Source: Gnetum montanum (taxonomy: Eukaryota > Streptophyta > Gnetopsida > Gnetales > Gnetaceae). From it: a stretch of 64,000 nt of DNA. Both the position numbers and the translations under genes were made by a program. Numbering within the stretch: position 1 is the stretch's first letter; each line of letters begins with the position of its first letter. Below are positions 1 to 11,027 of the stretch, piece by piece. The notes under the pieces are model-generated. The model did not search any database. It had not been told where the DNA came from and saw only the letters and a list, made by a program, of their open reading frames with translations. The stretch is taken from positions 2,045 to 66,044 of the forward strand of contig MNCI01036530.1 of assembly GCA_015680685.1 (NCBI GenBank), in the 5' to 3' direction.

Positions 1-710
1 TAATTTTCACGGTGTTTCAAGGGTGAGTGATGTGATGAAGGTGAAGAAGAAGGAGAACCATCGCCATGATGATGTATCTTGCCTTCTCTTCGATTACTTC
101 AGCCCTGATCATGATGACGATCTAAGTATCCGTCCTTGTCATGTGTTGTTCCCTCAGTGAACAGCTAGTGTTCACAGGGATCAGAACCAGGGTTGTGTAT
201 CATTGAGTGTAGGTTCTGATACCCCACCTCCTCAGTTTCGTTAGGAGGGGGAACATCCTTCGATAGAGAACTAGTTACAAGTGGTTCACCATCTCCAATT
301 TCTCTTAGGATGTGCTAGACCTCTTTACCATTCAATAGTGTATGTTGGCTCTCCTACCTTGAGTCCCTCATACATTGTAAGGCTGTAGGATAGTAATCCC
401 TTGTGTCATAATTGCCTATAACATATTCAGCATAAAGCTGAGTCATGCCAATTTGTGCCAAAGCACGGAGGAGCATATTGGGGACTGCACGATTCGGTGG
501 TAACACTATGTTACCGTGCAAATCTCTCCAGCACATCTGTTCATCTTGATGAAGGATAAAAGTAAAGTTGGGTATATACTCATTAGGATGAGTATATGTC
601 AACCTATATTGTTGAGGAACCGGCTGATTTAGGTTATGTGTTTTTGATTGCCGATTGTTCTTTGTATTATCCCTAGGTGAATTGCTCTTGTGAGAAGAAG
701 AAAAAGACAT
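1..710 (-). pseudogene. gag N-terminal part of gypsy element A (cut by window edge)
   Basis: Structural Gag of an Athila/Tat-type gypsy element. It reads from ATG 708-710 toward position 1 and leaves the window. The first 118 codons are open and include YTHPNEYIPNFTFILHQDEQ and GNIVLPPNRAVPNMLLRAL. The same segment occurs in K (from 35628) and D (from 14752), which marks it as the conserved Gag N-terminus. After the stop near 354 a Gag-like reading continues as a Ser/His/Asp-rich stretch, so this copy is dead. The start is chosen because K and D begin with the same Ser-rich MSxSS peptide. The PBS and LTR lie directly upstream. Confidence 0.8.
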
Positions 711-832
711 GATGTCTTATAGGCATGCTATTTAACCGTTATAAAATTTGTATTTGATTAACCCTAAGTTTCATTTAAGCTCCCAACAATGTGAGTAATA
801 TCCTATGTTCTACTTAGCGCACAAACACTTAG

Positions 833-850
833 TCCCTAGAAACGGCACCA
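833..850 (-). promoter_or_regulatory. Primer-binding site of A (tRNA-Asp type)
   Basis: On the minus strand this reads TGGTGCCGTTTCTAGGGA, one base from the LTR end. The 3' end of plant tRNA-Asp would require TGGCGCCGTTGCCGGGGA, and the differences are few. tRNA-Asp priming is typical of Athila-type gypsy elements. Confidence 0.75.
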
Positions 851-851
851 A

Positions 852-1624
852 TGATGAGTGGAGAGGTACCCCTATAGTCAACCATACGAATACGAGCATC
901 CTACTTGCTTCATGGAACACTTAAGGTTAACCATTCGTTGTCTTCCCGGACTTACTTGTATTTGTCACAGTATGGTTAAGCAAGTCCGAGGTATATGATT
1001 TTTATATGTTTTTATCTTTTATCTTCTATGCTATTGAGGTGAAGGGTTGAAGAGACTAATTACTAATTCTAACTAACTATCTAAGTCTTAATTACCTAGT
1101 GTCAGCATCTATTCCCACTTATCGTACACACCTTGAACTGATGCAACTGTGGCTACTAAATGCTAATCGTTGCTGGGATCACCACGCGTAACACACGTGC
1201 TCGAAGCGGTCGTACTGAGGCACTTAACTAGGAGAGAAGGGTTGAGAGAGATTTAATTCCTAATAAAGTGATTAAATGGAAAACAATAAATAACATTAAA
1301 TAATATCTTAATTAGCCTATTCCATGCACTGCAAGGTTTATCCAGGAAGTTCGTCTTTATTGCCATACACAAACTTGTGTTCAGGTACAATGTTTGCTCG
1401 AATAAAGATCCGTTCACTTTAGGACTCCTACTATGGGCACATGGAAAATATTCTATCTCTGGAGTGATCAAACTGCCAGAGTTTCCCTATGGTCTAGGCC
1501 TAGATTCAAAAACAAGGGAGAGCTGCCTCTTATTTATAGACTTGGTGACGCACCGCGATATCGCGCATGCGATATTGTAGGGGACGACGCGATATCGTGG
1601 CCCATGAGATATTGTGTCCCATCA
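852..1624 (-). repeat. 5' LTR of gypsy element A
   Basis: A 773-bp LTR, TGATGGG...CACTCATCA on the minus strand, related along its length to the LTRs at 13789, 21925, 34796 and 41856. The PBS and gag lie on the low-coordinate side, so this is the 5' LTR of an element running out of the window. U3 is short: about 100 bp from the LTR start there is a CTATAAATA box (plus-strand complement near 1530). Before it are several GATATCG/CGATAT palindromes with CpG largely retained (1555-1605). The LTR abuts the 3' region of B at 1625; the other LTR and target duplication are out of view. Confidence 0.88.
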
Positions 1625-1650
1625 ATTACAATACACAAATTTGGAGAAGC

Positions 1651-4460
1651 TTATGTAGTTCTTGGAGGTAGTGGTTCCTCCATTGATTGCTTTCCTTTAT
1701 CATCAAGCTTCTGAAATTTGTAGCGATTGAGTAGTACCTTCAAATTTTCTTCCTTCGTTCATGGGTCATGTACTTTCTAGGTTGCTAAACCAATGTGTGC
1801 TGGCACCGGTACATCCCATGGACATGGCAACTACAGAAACATTTTGTTGACCTTCACATACTAGGCCATAAACTACCATCATTTCTTCTGAAAGGCTCTA
1901 ATCTTTTCTTTCAACTCATGATGATTTGTTAATGTCCTAGCTAGGTTTGAGGCAACATCTTTTTGTTCATGGTAGCAAGCCTTGATCACCTTTATTTTTG
2001 ACTTTGCTACATTGAGTTTCTGTAAAGAAACTTTTATGTCTACAAACACTTTTCATATAATGCATAGGCGGTTGCTACCTGCTACTCTAATTTATTTCTA
2101 GGCTGAATTGTTGTTAACATGGGAAGGTTGGCATATTGAAGGTTAGCCAATGCCATGTATTACTTTAATTCCTTGATATGTAGGTCTTTATTCTTCACTT
2201 CTACTTATTGGACTAAGGCATAACTATCCAAGATGGGCTGCTAATCAAGATTTTGTGTTGATATGGATTTGATGTGAGCTTTAGCCATCTAGATTTCCTT
2301 TTCATTGATCTGCTTATACATGTTGACCTGGTCCTAACAGTGTTCTTTCAAATTTTAATGTTTTTTAGCCTCATTTTGCCATGCACTTATTTCAATTATA
2401 GATTTTTATCGTATCAGATGTACCTCCTCCATTAAGAGGGTTATGTTTTCTCTAGCTAGTCGGCTGATATCCTGATTGACCCTCACTAGTTATTCTCTTA
2501 ACTGGTAGACACTTTCCTCTAGAATGTTCTTTTGTTTTTCTATGGTGGTCACCTTGTGTTTTTTGCAACAAGTTGTTTATTTTCTTCTTGAGTGGTAGTC
2601 AGTGCCTTCTTATGGGCATAGGATTGTGCTTCAGTAGTGGAGGCATTTTAGACCACCTTATCTTTTTCTTACTCAATAGCTTTGTTCTCTTCAATCAATT
2701 TATTTAGCTACCTTGTTTTAAATTGATATAGTTGATCAAGCATGAAAAATTGGGTAGGGTCCCGTCTTTTAGCCCCAAGGGCAGCCAACTCTTATTGTAA
2801 GCATTACACTTTTACTTTTGCATGTTTTGCTGTAGTCTTAGCCATGACCAGCTTTCCTTTGGTGGCAATGAGATCTAATTGTACTATAGTGACATCATTG
2901 AGGGTGTTAAATAGGGTGGTCATTGCTTGTCCTATTTGTAGTAATCTATCCAATACATCCTCATGGGTTGCAGTAGTCATTGAAGTCCCAGCCAACATTT
3001 GGGCATCTTTGGTCCTAGTCAAATCCATTCGGGGTACAACAGACACATTGAAAGATTCCTTGATGTGATCTATTATCATCTTTGTTGCACTTACTACATT
3101 CTAATGCTACATGATCACTACTATGGCACCTTCTCTAGTTTCAAGCATCACTTGAAAGGATGTGGCATTACCAGAGATTTGTTGCGACCACTGGGATTCT
3201 CCTCCTAATTGTAGCAAAATCTTCCCCCTTGTTGGATTGGCAGAAATAGTGGACTACACGACATCATTGATGACTTTGAAGAGGTTTGACTCATCTCTGC
3301 TCCCCCAACTGAGTGTTTTAGCAATTCTTTGTAAATGACTCTTTGTAGGCCTATAGTCTTGTGGCAATGGTGGAGGAACTTATGTCTCACGATGTTGTTC
3401 TAGCTCTTGTTCTATTTCTTTTTTTGGTTCCACTTCCCTCTCTAGTTCTTGTTCCTCATCAAGGTCTTTCCTTGGTGTAGCAAGTTTCAGCATTTTAGTG
3501 AAGGAAGCATTCTAAGCCTTCTTGGGAATGTCATTTATGTACCCCAGGATTCCAACGTGTTTACATAGCTTTTAGATCAAGCAAGAAAATGGAAATATTA
3601 GCTTCCTTGCCTTCTTCTATTTGAATCACCTCTAAATTTCCATGTAATATAACTGGGAAAGGTTGGCCATGTATTTGCCCATTAGTATGGCACTTCCCTT
3701 GGTTGCATATGTTGAGATTCTGTTGAGCCCTTTGGTGGGGAAGAGGTGATATGTGCCTATCTTGAAATAGGTCATCTCTTCCAAAGTTAATTCATTATAT
3801 GTCTTATCATCCTTGTTGTATATCTACCTTAGCCACAATTTTATGGTCTTAGGATCAAACCTCATGGATAGATGTCGTAACCTGTTCTCCACATTTGGTA
3901 GATTTAGAGCCTTTGTAATTGCTTTAACCAAGAAGGAAATAATGAATTTTCCAATGTTAACCATGGTGCCTTCTTCCTTGTTATGCTAGAATTGGTAGGT
4001 CTCACTAAGGTACCATTCACCATTGTTTGATAGAATGTGCCATAACGGTAATGCTTGGAGTTGTGTTCAAACTACCTCAGGAGAAAATGCCATGAATGGA
4101 CCAAAGTTTATTTCCATGATGAACATGGTCAACATGGATTTCTCTTGAATAGCTTCAAGGCATTCTAGGGACAATGTGAGGCATTGCCATTACACAGAAG
4201 CTTATGGTTCCACAGCCTCTCCTTGGATTGACTATCCTATAATAGGAGCCTCTTAATGGATGTTGAATGATTGGGCTTCCTACTCTTCATGCTTGGCTTG
4301 CTTGCCTTATTGGCCTCTGCCACCTCTTGGGTGTTTGGCTACTCCTTGCGAAGGTCTTGCTTGTCCTTCTCTTTTTGGGACCATTTGCAATCATTCAAGA
4401 AATTGGTGTCACTAAGGTGCTATTATTTATTATTAATAGGTTTATACCTTACTCATGACC
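1651..4460 (-). pseudogene. Extra ORF of B between pol position and 3' LTR
   Basis: A decayed reading frame in sense orientation, ending at a TAA (1651-1653) after a tail like LDDKGKQSMEEP. The best-preserved parts are a segment near 4090-3640 (NGEWYLSETYQF, LTLEEMTYFKIGTYHL) and a coiled-coil-like stretch (3079-2804 and below). The same protein occurs in C at 53620-51340 with matching blocks such as LTLEERTYFKIGTYHL and QFITPDQL/TQFFMLDQL, so it was once under coding constraint. Many stops and frame breaks exist. By position it corresponds to the env-like or additional ORF of Athila/Tat elements, but no signal peptide or clear membrane segment is visible and I do not recognise the family. 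The N-terminus is approximate. Confidence 0.65.
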
Positions 4461-6499
4461 TTAGTTCTATTAAGTGCTTTAGTTCATATGATTGTAGAGT
4501 TAGAAAATTTTTTAGAAAAATGCCCAAAAAGTGTTAATCTTTATTTATGACCCTTTGTGATTGGTTCTTTTTTCCTTATGTATGGCATATTATGAAGGTT
4601 ATGATCCCTTGGGTGGAAAAATTAAAGTTTCTAGCATTAATATGATTTATTTTTTATTATAATGCTTAAGGTTTTTAACATTATTACCCTTGTGATACCT
4701 TCCAGGTGATAGAAAATGTCAAAAATTTGGTGCAAGTTTCCCATGCAAGCACCCCCCACAACTAAATTGAATACTTCAAGTTCAAATGGGTCCAAATGAT
4801 ACTGAAATTGGAGCAGTATTAAGTAAGATATTGCAAGTGGAAGTTGATTGCGTAGAGCTCTCAGTCATGAAAGAAAATTTGAAAAAATTCCCTAGCTGTA
4901 AATGATGAGAATGGATTTTTGAGCACAGCAGGGGTCATATATATAGGTTTTGTCAACTTGATATCAAGTACTGGATATCAGGTATCCGAAATTATGTCCA
5001 ACTCAATATCAGGTAGTTAATATCAGGGTGTGTGAATTTGCATTTAATGAGGATAATTAGCATTGAAAATGAAGCTCTAGGATTGATTGGAAGGTTTTAG
5101 GTTAGGTCCATAGTTCTGGGGTAAGTAGGAAATCATTTTTAGGCATCAAACGTATTTAGAAGATGGAATCACTGATATTAAAAGCTTTGGAAGATACAAG
5201 AAAAGGGGTATTAGACTAATGGTGTAGAATGGTTCAATTACATGATAAGGGAAAGCATGAAATGTAACTTTTATGCATGTGGAAGGTTAAAAATGATGTG
5301 GTTGTGTCAAATAGATACAAGTTACAATAGTTACACAAGTGGATCCTCCCCAAAGCAGGCTCCAGCCCATAATGCCCTTGTATAACCACACCTAAAAATG
5401 TCTGTAGGCACTAAAGGGATTGAATGCAATGCATACTTGTAAAATAAAACACACATGTTAAAACCACCAATTTGAGAAAATAACTCTACGTTGCCCAAAA
5501 TCATAAGTTAGGATCATATGGATAGCGAGATGAGATGGACTGTAGAAAGGATTGTAGGAATCAGGATTTGAGGTGGCCTACTAGAGGCATAATGAATCCT
5601 TGTGTGTTATGAATGGTTAAGTAATCATTAGCCCTCCTTTCTAAGGTTTAAACTAACTCCCAAACACATTTTAGTGACATTTCATTATTTCATCACTTTG
5701 ACCAACAACCATAAGACTACCAGAGTTGCAAGGAGTAACATCATTTGTTGTTTTGTCCAAGGGAGGAGTTTATTGATGACACTCCTTTTTTTTGAAAGTA
5801 TTCTGAGAAGCCACCAACCTATAGGCATGGGTACATGTCTTTCTAGTGGGACCCTCATAAATTTATTCAATTCCTTTTTATTATACTCTTACTCCCATTT
5901 TTCATTAGATTTACAAGGATATAATTACAACTGTAGCAACATGACTGAAAAGAGAATCCACAAATTCCCTTGATGTCACACCCTTCACATTCCCCCTTGG
6001 TTCTTCACTTTTCTATCTAAGCATACTGATTATGAATTTATTTTGAGTTTTGGGTGATGGAAAAGAATATCATTTTAACCAGGGTAAGAACCTCTTATTA
6101 ATAGAATGAGTGGATGGATGATGTTGTCTCACTATCCAAATAATTAGTCCCTCATGATTTGTTGACATAGAGAAAACCTCACCTCAATGGGCTACATGCT
6201 TGTTTTATTTACAAGAGAGATTATTAATAAATAAAATGAATAGAAAAAACAAAAAATGGAAAAATTTAAAAAGGATAGGAAAACTTATATTAAGAAATAA
6301 GAAAATGATAAAAAATTGTAAAACAAAAAGATGAAAAAAACCTATTAATTTTGGAGGTTAGAATGGGAGATTTTCCCCACAACTAAACATTTGGTTGTGG
6401 CAAGAATTAATAAGTGGATAAGAAAGCTTCATGCATGTGTAAAACATTGTTAACCATTCATTTTTGAGCCTCCAAGTGTCTCTTTGTTTAGTGATAGCT
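4461..6499 (-). other. Non-coding spacer of B
   Basis: About 2 kb without a convincing gene. It matches the spacer of C (53621-55690), for example around 5340-5450 versus 54510-54630, which contains a conserved 'gtggatcctccccaaagcag'-type run. The small frames seen here are not conserved between the copies. It holds the internal promoter-like block (4936-5030) and two G-rich runs on the minus strand, near 4751-4765 and 6373-6385, resembling the element's polypurine tract. Near 6210-6340 it is very A-rich. Confidence 0.65.
4936..5030 (-). promoter_or_regulatory. Internal GATATC array plus TATA box in B
   Basis: On the minus strand five GATATT/GATATC motifs (5026 down to 4958) are followed by CCTATATATATGACC (about 4948-4934). 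The block resembles the U3 of B's own LTR: ATTTCGGATA...TGATATCAAGT here versus ATTTCGAATA...TGATATCAAGT in the LTR, followed in both by a TATA box. It lies about 480 bp upstream of the start of the extra ORF. I infer a second promoter for that ORF, derived from or co-evolved with the LTR. Confidence 0.55.
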
Positions 6500-8918
6500 G
6501 CGTAGATAAGCTATTGTTTACACACTTGGTTGTTAAACATATGGTGGGTTAGGGTATGAGTTGTGTTAACATTGAAAATTCCTGGCCCATGATTGCACCC
6601 TTGAGCATGATATGGTATGCATGGATTCATGTGTCTCCCCATAGTACTAGATTCATTACTTCGGTTGGGTGTTGGAGTAACAATGGATGATGGTCCTTGC
6701 ATAGGATCAAAGGACATTGGTTGTGAGAAGGGAGGTCTTGTACTATATTGGAATTATGCTAGTTTGGATGATGTGGTAGGTTCATGAGTGTTGTGCTTCC
6801 ACCTAGGAGCTTTCCTAAAGAAAGGACATTTCCAAGTTTGTGGTGGGAACCTACTAGTATCAGCATGTCTATGCACATTCATAGTACAAGTGACATTTGT
6901 TTAGGGATGTTGTGAAGCTAAGCCTTCCTGTGTTGTTGGTGGTGGCACATGAGAAGGTTGAGTATGAGAATATCAAGGGTAAGATGGTTGGTAGGAGGCA
7001 GGAGGTGGTAATCCTGCAGGGGAGTTCATGGGTTGATGGTACTTGGGAGAGTGATAGTAGTGATTTGAAGTAGAGGAAGTAGAACTAGTTTCAAAAATAG
7101 GGTGTTGAACATAATATCCATGTGGTTTCAATTGGTAGTATGGGTAGGGTTGGTTTGGTGATGGCCTTCCACACAACTATGGGTTTTGCCACTACGATTG
7201 ATGATAGTGTTGAGGCTGGTAATAAGTCCTCCTTAGATACTACAATTGGTTGTGGGAATATTTATAATTATCATGTGGGAAAGGAAATTTCTTGGGCATG
7301 TGCTTCTATATGAATTTGGGCTTTAATGTAGAAGCCTAATACTCATATAGATGTGACATGATTGGACAATGGCCCTTAGGGTGGCCAAATATCCATAGGT
7401 CACATATGTCATCTTCATCTATGGTTAAGTTTATAGTCTCACTTTCTTTAGCCATTTTTCTTATTTGGCAATAAGTGTTCCTAGCTATTTCTTGGTTCTG
7501 CTTCCTCCATTTATTATGATCGTTTCATTCATTTTGCATTACCTTCTCCTCTATAGGTTCTACAAAATTTGTTAATTTTTCATATATCCACTTTGACATC
7601 CTATCAAACTTTGATTCAAGTTCATCAATAGACTTTTTTATCGGCAAGGTTCGTTGCGAAATCACCTTATCAAGAGTAGTCTCTTTCTCCTTACCATAGA
7701 TATGGACTTGCTTCTTTTGAAGGGTTGGGTCCCAATGATATTTCTCAACTTTTTTCTGTTTGCATATCTCTCCTTCTTCTTTGGCCACATGCTTGATTAA
7801 CTCTTAGATATAATGGGTTTGTAGCTTGTATAATTGTCCTGGGGCATACATCCCAAGGGTCTCCCTTATTTCATTACAAAGTTCATCTATGATGTGGAAA
7901 ATTTACCTTTCCTTAGAGAAACCATGGCTAGGGCATCTATGATGTGGAAAAGTTACCTTTCCTTAGAGAAACCATGGCAAGGGCATCTATTTAGTAGGGA
8001 ATAATATCTATCTAAGGCCATGTCCAAAGGTTCATGTTGTTCTTGCTTCCATCCTTGGATCTATCTCCTCAGGCTGGAAACCCTCGCATGGGTTTGGTAT
8101 TTCTCAATAAAAATTTCTAACATTTTGGACCACCATCAGATTGAATTTTGTTTCAACGATCTATACCACACTTTAGCTTTATCAACTAGTATCCTGGGAA
8201 AGAGCTTAAGCTTTTGCCACCCACTTTCAATGTTGTATAGGGCATAGGCATCTTGTAAGGTGTGTACATGATATTATGGATTTGAATTGTAGCCTCTCGC
8301 AAATTTAGGGATAGTTTTTATATCAAGCCTGGGTAGGTGACTTTCCTTATGATGCTTGTAGGATATCTTAACCACTTCTATGATCTACATCAGCCTTCTA
8401 GTGGCCAACAAGGGTTCATCGTCATTAGACATGTTGTGATGGAGAACTTTATTTCTATTCATTTGATTATGATGATTTTGCCTATGTTCATGTTGATGTC
8501 TTTGAGTTTTCTTGTGGGTTCGATTTCTATTTTCATTCCAACCCCATAGTGAAGCTTTTTCTCTATAGATATGTTCATCTTTGTTAGAACTAGACGTTGA
8601 AGAGGAAGAGGAATATGAGAAACCGGAAGGATTGCCATGGCTTCTATGATGTTCCCCATGGTCCATTAATTTATCTTTCCTAGATTTTGAGGAGGTCCTA
8701 GGCCTTGAGGCCTCCCCTAGTCTAGGACTTACTTCATCACCTCTAGTATTATCTGCCTTAGGTGAATGTAGCCCTTGAATGTCATCAGGGTGATCATGAA
8801 CATGCGAAACCTCTGCATAAGGTTGGTCACTCCAATTTTCTTTGTCATATACCTTGTTAGTTTTCCAATGAATTCTTTCTCTATATAGTGCATTATCGCT
8901 TCATTGTGAAAGAGACAT
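6500..8918 (-). pseudogene. gag of gypsy element B
   Basis: Degenerate Gag beginning at ATG 8916-8918 (MSLSQ, then a stop). A Ser/His/Asn-rich N-terminal region (8666-8385) is followed by the Retrotrans_gag-like core (about 8380-7985: LKLFPRILVDKAKVWYRSL, IQGWKQEQHEPLDMALDRYY) and a charged segment (7788-7525: WDPTLQKKQV, SQRTLPIKKS). A Pro/Tyr-rich linker follows (7176-6973). Near 6540 a THTLTHHM peptide matches the run just before the protease in D and K, and there the frame ends, so protease and the rest of pol are absent. A 50-bp tandem duplication (7884-7983) adds a frame break. Confidence 0.75.
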
Positions 8919-9025
8919 TGTTATTTGTTTATGATGTGTGTGATTTAATATTTTTTAAAAGATATATCATTAATGCATTTATAGTGATTGTGTATAATAT
9001 AACTAATCTAGATAACTAGCACCAT

Positions 9026-9043
9026 CCTTGGCAACGATACCAA
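9026..9043 (-). promoter_or_regulatory. Primer-binding site of B
   Basis: The minus strand reads TGGTATCGTTGCCAAGG, directly next to the LTR end. It differs from the tRNA-Asp complement TGGCGCCGTTGCCGGGG only by transitions. Confidence 0.7.
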
Positions 9044-9895
9044 TGATGAGTGGCGAGGAACCCCTACATGCAACCATATGAATCACACAAGTGTTCACGC
9101 ATGATTTGATCAAATTCCATGGATGGGACTAGTTGTGTATCTAAATCATTATGCTTTGATTAGAGTTCGTTATCTTCCCACTTGGACTAGCAGTAGCTTT
9201 GTCATGTATGGTTTAGTCCAAAGTAAGGCATATGATTAATGTTGTCTAGTCCTATGCTACTCCTAATGAGAATAAAGAGATAAATTAATTAAGCTAATTA
9301 ACAATGAAAAGTAAAATCTAAACTAGCCTACGTGCAATGAGTATCCATTCCTGATCGTCCACACATGCCTTGGACATTGTGTAACTACCGTTGGGGTTAC
9401 CAAGTGTACATTACTGGGCATAGCAAAAAATACATTGCTAGGCTACCAAGTAATTATGCTTACACTCTCATGATTAGTCATACTCATTCCACTTAATGAC
9501 AAGAATCGTAAGAGTAATAAATTAAAACATTAACTAAGGAAAATGGTAAATGATTAAACAATTTAAAACAATAATAAATCTAAGTAGATGCTGCAAGGAT
9601 GAAAGTAATCTCGATCTTTATTTCCAGTCATACTCGAATAAGGATGCCATATAATCACTAAACATCACACTATGGGCATGTACTGGGGAACAACAGAACT
9701 GGAAATTAACAATTTATGAAAAAGCTAACTGAAATCTATCTACCAAGTATGTCCCAACCATGGACTTAAGTGTTTTATTTATAGGCTAGCATAGAAGAGA
9801 TGATATCAGATATTTGACATCATTTCTTGGGACTTGATATCATGTATTTGATATTGGATATTCGAAATTGAAGTTGAAAAAATCATGACTCATCA
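9044..9895 (-). repeat. 5' LTR of gypsy element B
   Basis: An 852-bp LTR with TGATGAGTCATG at its start (9895) and CACTCATCA at its end (9044). The U3 contains about six GATATC-like motifs (9790-9870 on plus) before a CCTATAAATAAA box about 113 bp from the LTR start. R-U5 is colinear with the other gypsy LTRs, including two 'gttggggttaccaagt'-type repeats around 9395-9460. Confidence 0.87.
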
Positions 9896-10603
9896 ATGTT
9901 GATAGAAAAAATAGACACTTGCAAATAATAAAATTACCTATAACAAACCTTAAATAACAAGTAATACAACTCAAACATCATAGTAGTGTTATACACTATG
10001 GCAGTATATACAAATATTCATGATGTTACACGTTATAGACCTTAATTAGCATGTTAAGCCTATTAGCACTATTTGTTAAGCTTAACATGGAAAACAATGA
10101 GGTGATTTACTTCTTGAATAGCAATCCATGACTTTTATAGGTTAAGTAATAAAATATTACTTTATTACCATACTTCACTAAACTGCACAAATTAGAGATT
10201 TGTATTCATAGTCCATGATCATAGAGTAACACTCTAAAGTGAAATTTCTTTCATATAATGAATTCTATAATGAGCACCATATGAGTAAAGAAGCCATATC
10301 TTTAATTAGTAAAGCTATAAATTATAAGTATAACATGATAGTAAGTATTTTTTCTTTTTTTAAATTCATGTTATAAATTATTTTAATCATTTTAGTCAAC
10401 TCCAAAATGTAGAGGAAAGAAAATATAGATATTAGGAGCAATTATCTCTTTCAAAATATATTATAAAATAACCAAATTATCAATGAGAGAAAAGAAAAAA
10501 ACATGCTTGTCATGGAAAATAAAGTAATTAACATCATCATCGAACATAGGAGGTACTAAAGACATAAACTTATAAATAAGAAAATGTTAAGAGACTTGAA
10601 TAA
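9896..10603. other. AT-rich stretch without recognisable gene
   Basis: About 700 bp of AT-rich sequence between the LTR of B and the J remnant. I see no conserved frame, RNA gene or repeat shared with the rest of the window. Confidence 0.5.
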
Positions 10604-11027
10604 TCAACAAAAGTAAGTATCTATATATGCATTTAGAGTATTATCATATATATTGAAAGATGATTCACCCCTTGACTTTGGGGTTGTGTCCTTCACCATG
10701 GACTCTATGGAATAAGAGATTTCTTTGGTTATGATGCTAAACGTTAGTAGCAAGACTTGATAATCTAGAATAGAAGATTTTTTGAGACGTATGTCCTTTA
10801 TTTTATTATATGTAGCAAGGAGCGATGATGGACACATGCTGGGAATAAATGATAATTCACAACCTTGCTTAATAACTCTTTGTAGTAATTTCTTGTAGTG
10901 GGTTGTGGACTACTCTATCACTAACTATTCTTGTTAACTACTTACCATATCATTTAACATTTTCTTCTTCTCATTAAATGCTTTAGTAAATTTAGTCTTT
11001 TTTCCTAATAGTCCTTTACCTCATTTA
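10604..11027 (-). pseudogene. Distal half of unknown coiled-coil ORF J
   Basis: A minus-strand reading of lysine- and leucine-rich sequence, including a 77-codon open stretch (10837-10604) with SSLLATYNKIKDIRLKKSSI. It abuts the 3' LTR of G at 11028. Read on from the other side of G (28070-27513) the two pieces give a plausible continuing helical protein, so I treat them as one frame interrupted by G. Several stops are present. The family is not recognised; it could be Gag of another element or a host pseudogene. Confidence 0.35.

Larger units (their letters stand above)
1625..9895 (-). mobile_element. Gypsy element B, pol-less derivative with an extra 3' ORF
   Basis: Minus-strand order: 5' LTR (9895-9044), PBS, gag (8918 to about 6500), spacer (6500-4460) with an internal GATATC/TATA block, and an extra ORF (4460-1651). 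Gag, spacer and extra ORF each have counterparts in C, but the protease-RT-RNaseH-integrase block that C carries between gag and spacer is absent. B therefore could move only with proteins from another element. Its 3' UTR end, PPT and 3' LTR are missing at 1624, where A begins; they probably lie beyond A, outside the window. The base run next to the 5' LTR is ATGTT (9896-9900). Confidence 0.82.

Noticed and set aside
2742-3068. 108-codon plus-strand frame
   Set aside because: It is the antisense shadow of the coiled-coil part of B's extra ORF on the minus strand, which has a homologue in C.
5674-5973. 99-codon plus-strand frame
   Set aside because: Lies antisense in the spacer of B; the homologous stretch of C (54860-55240) does not keep the frame.
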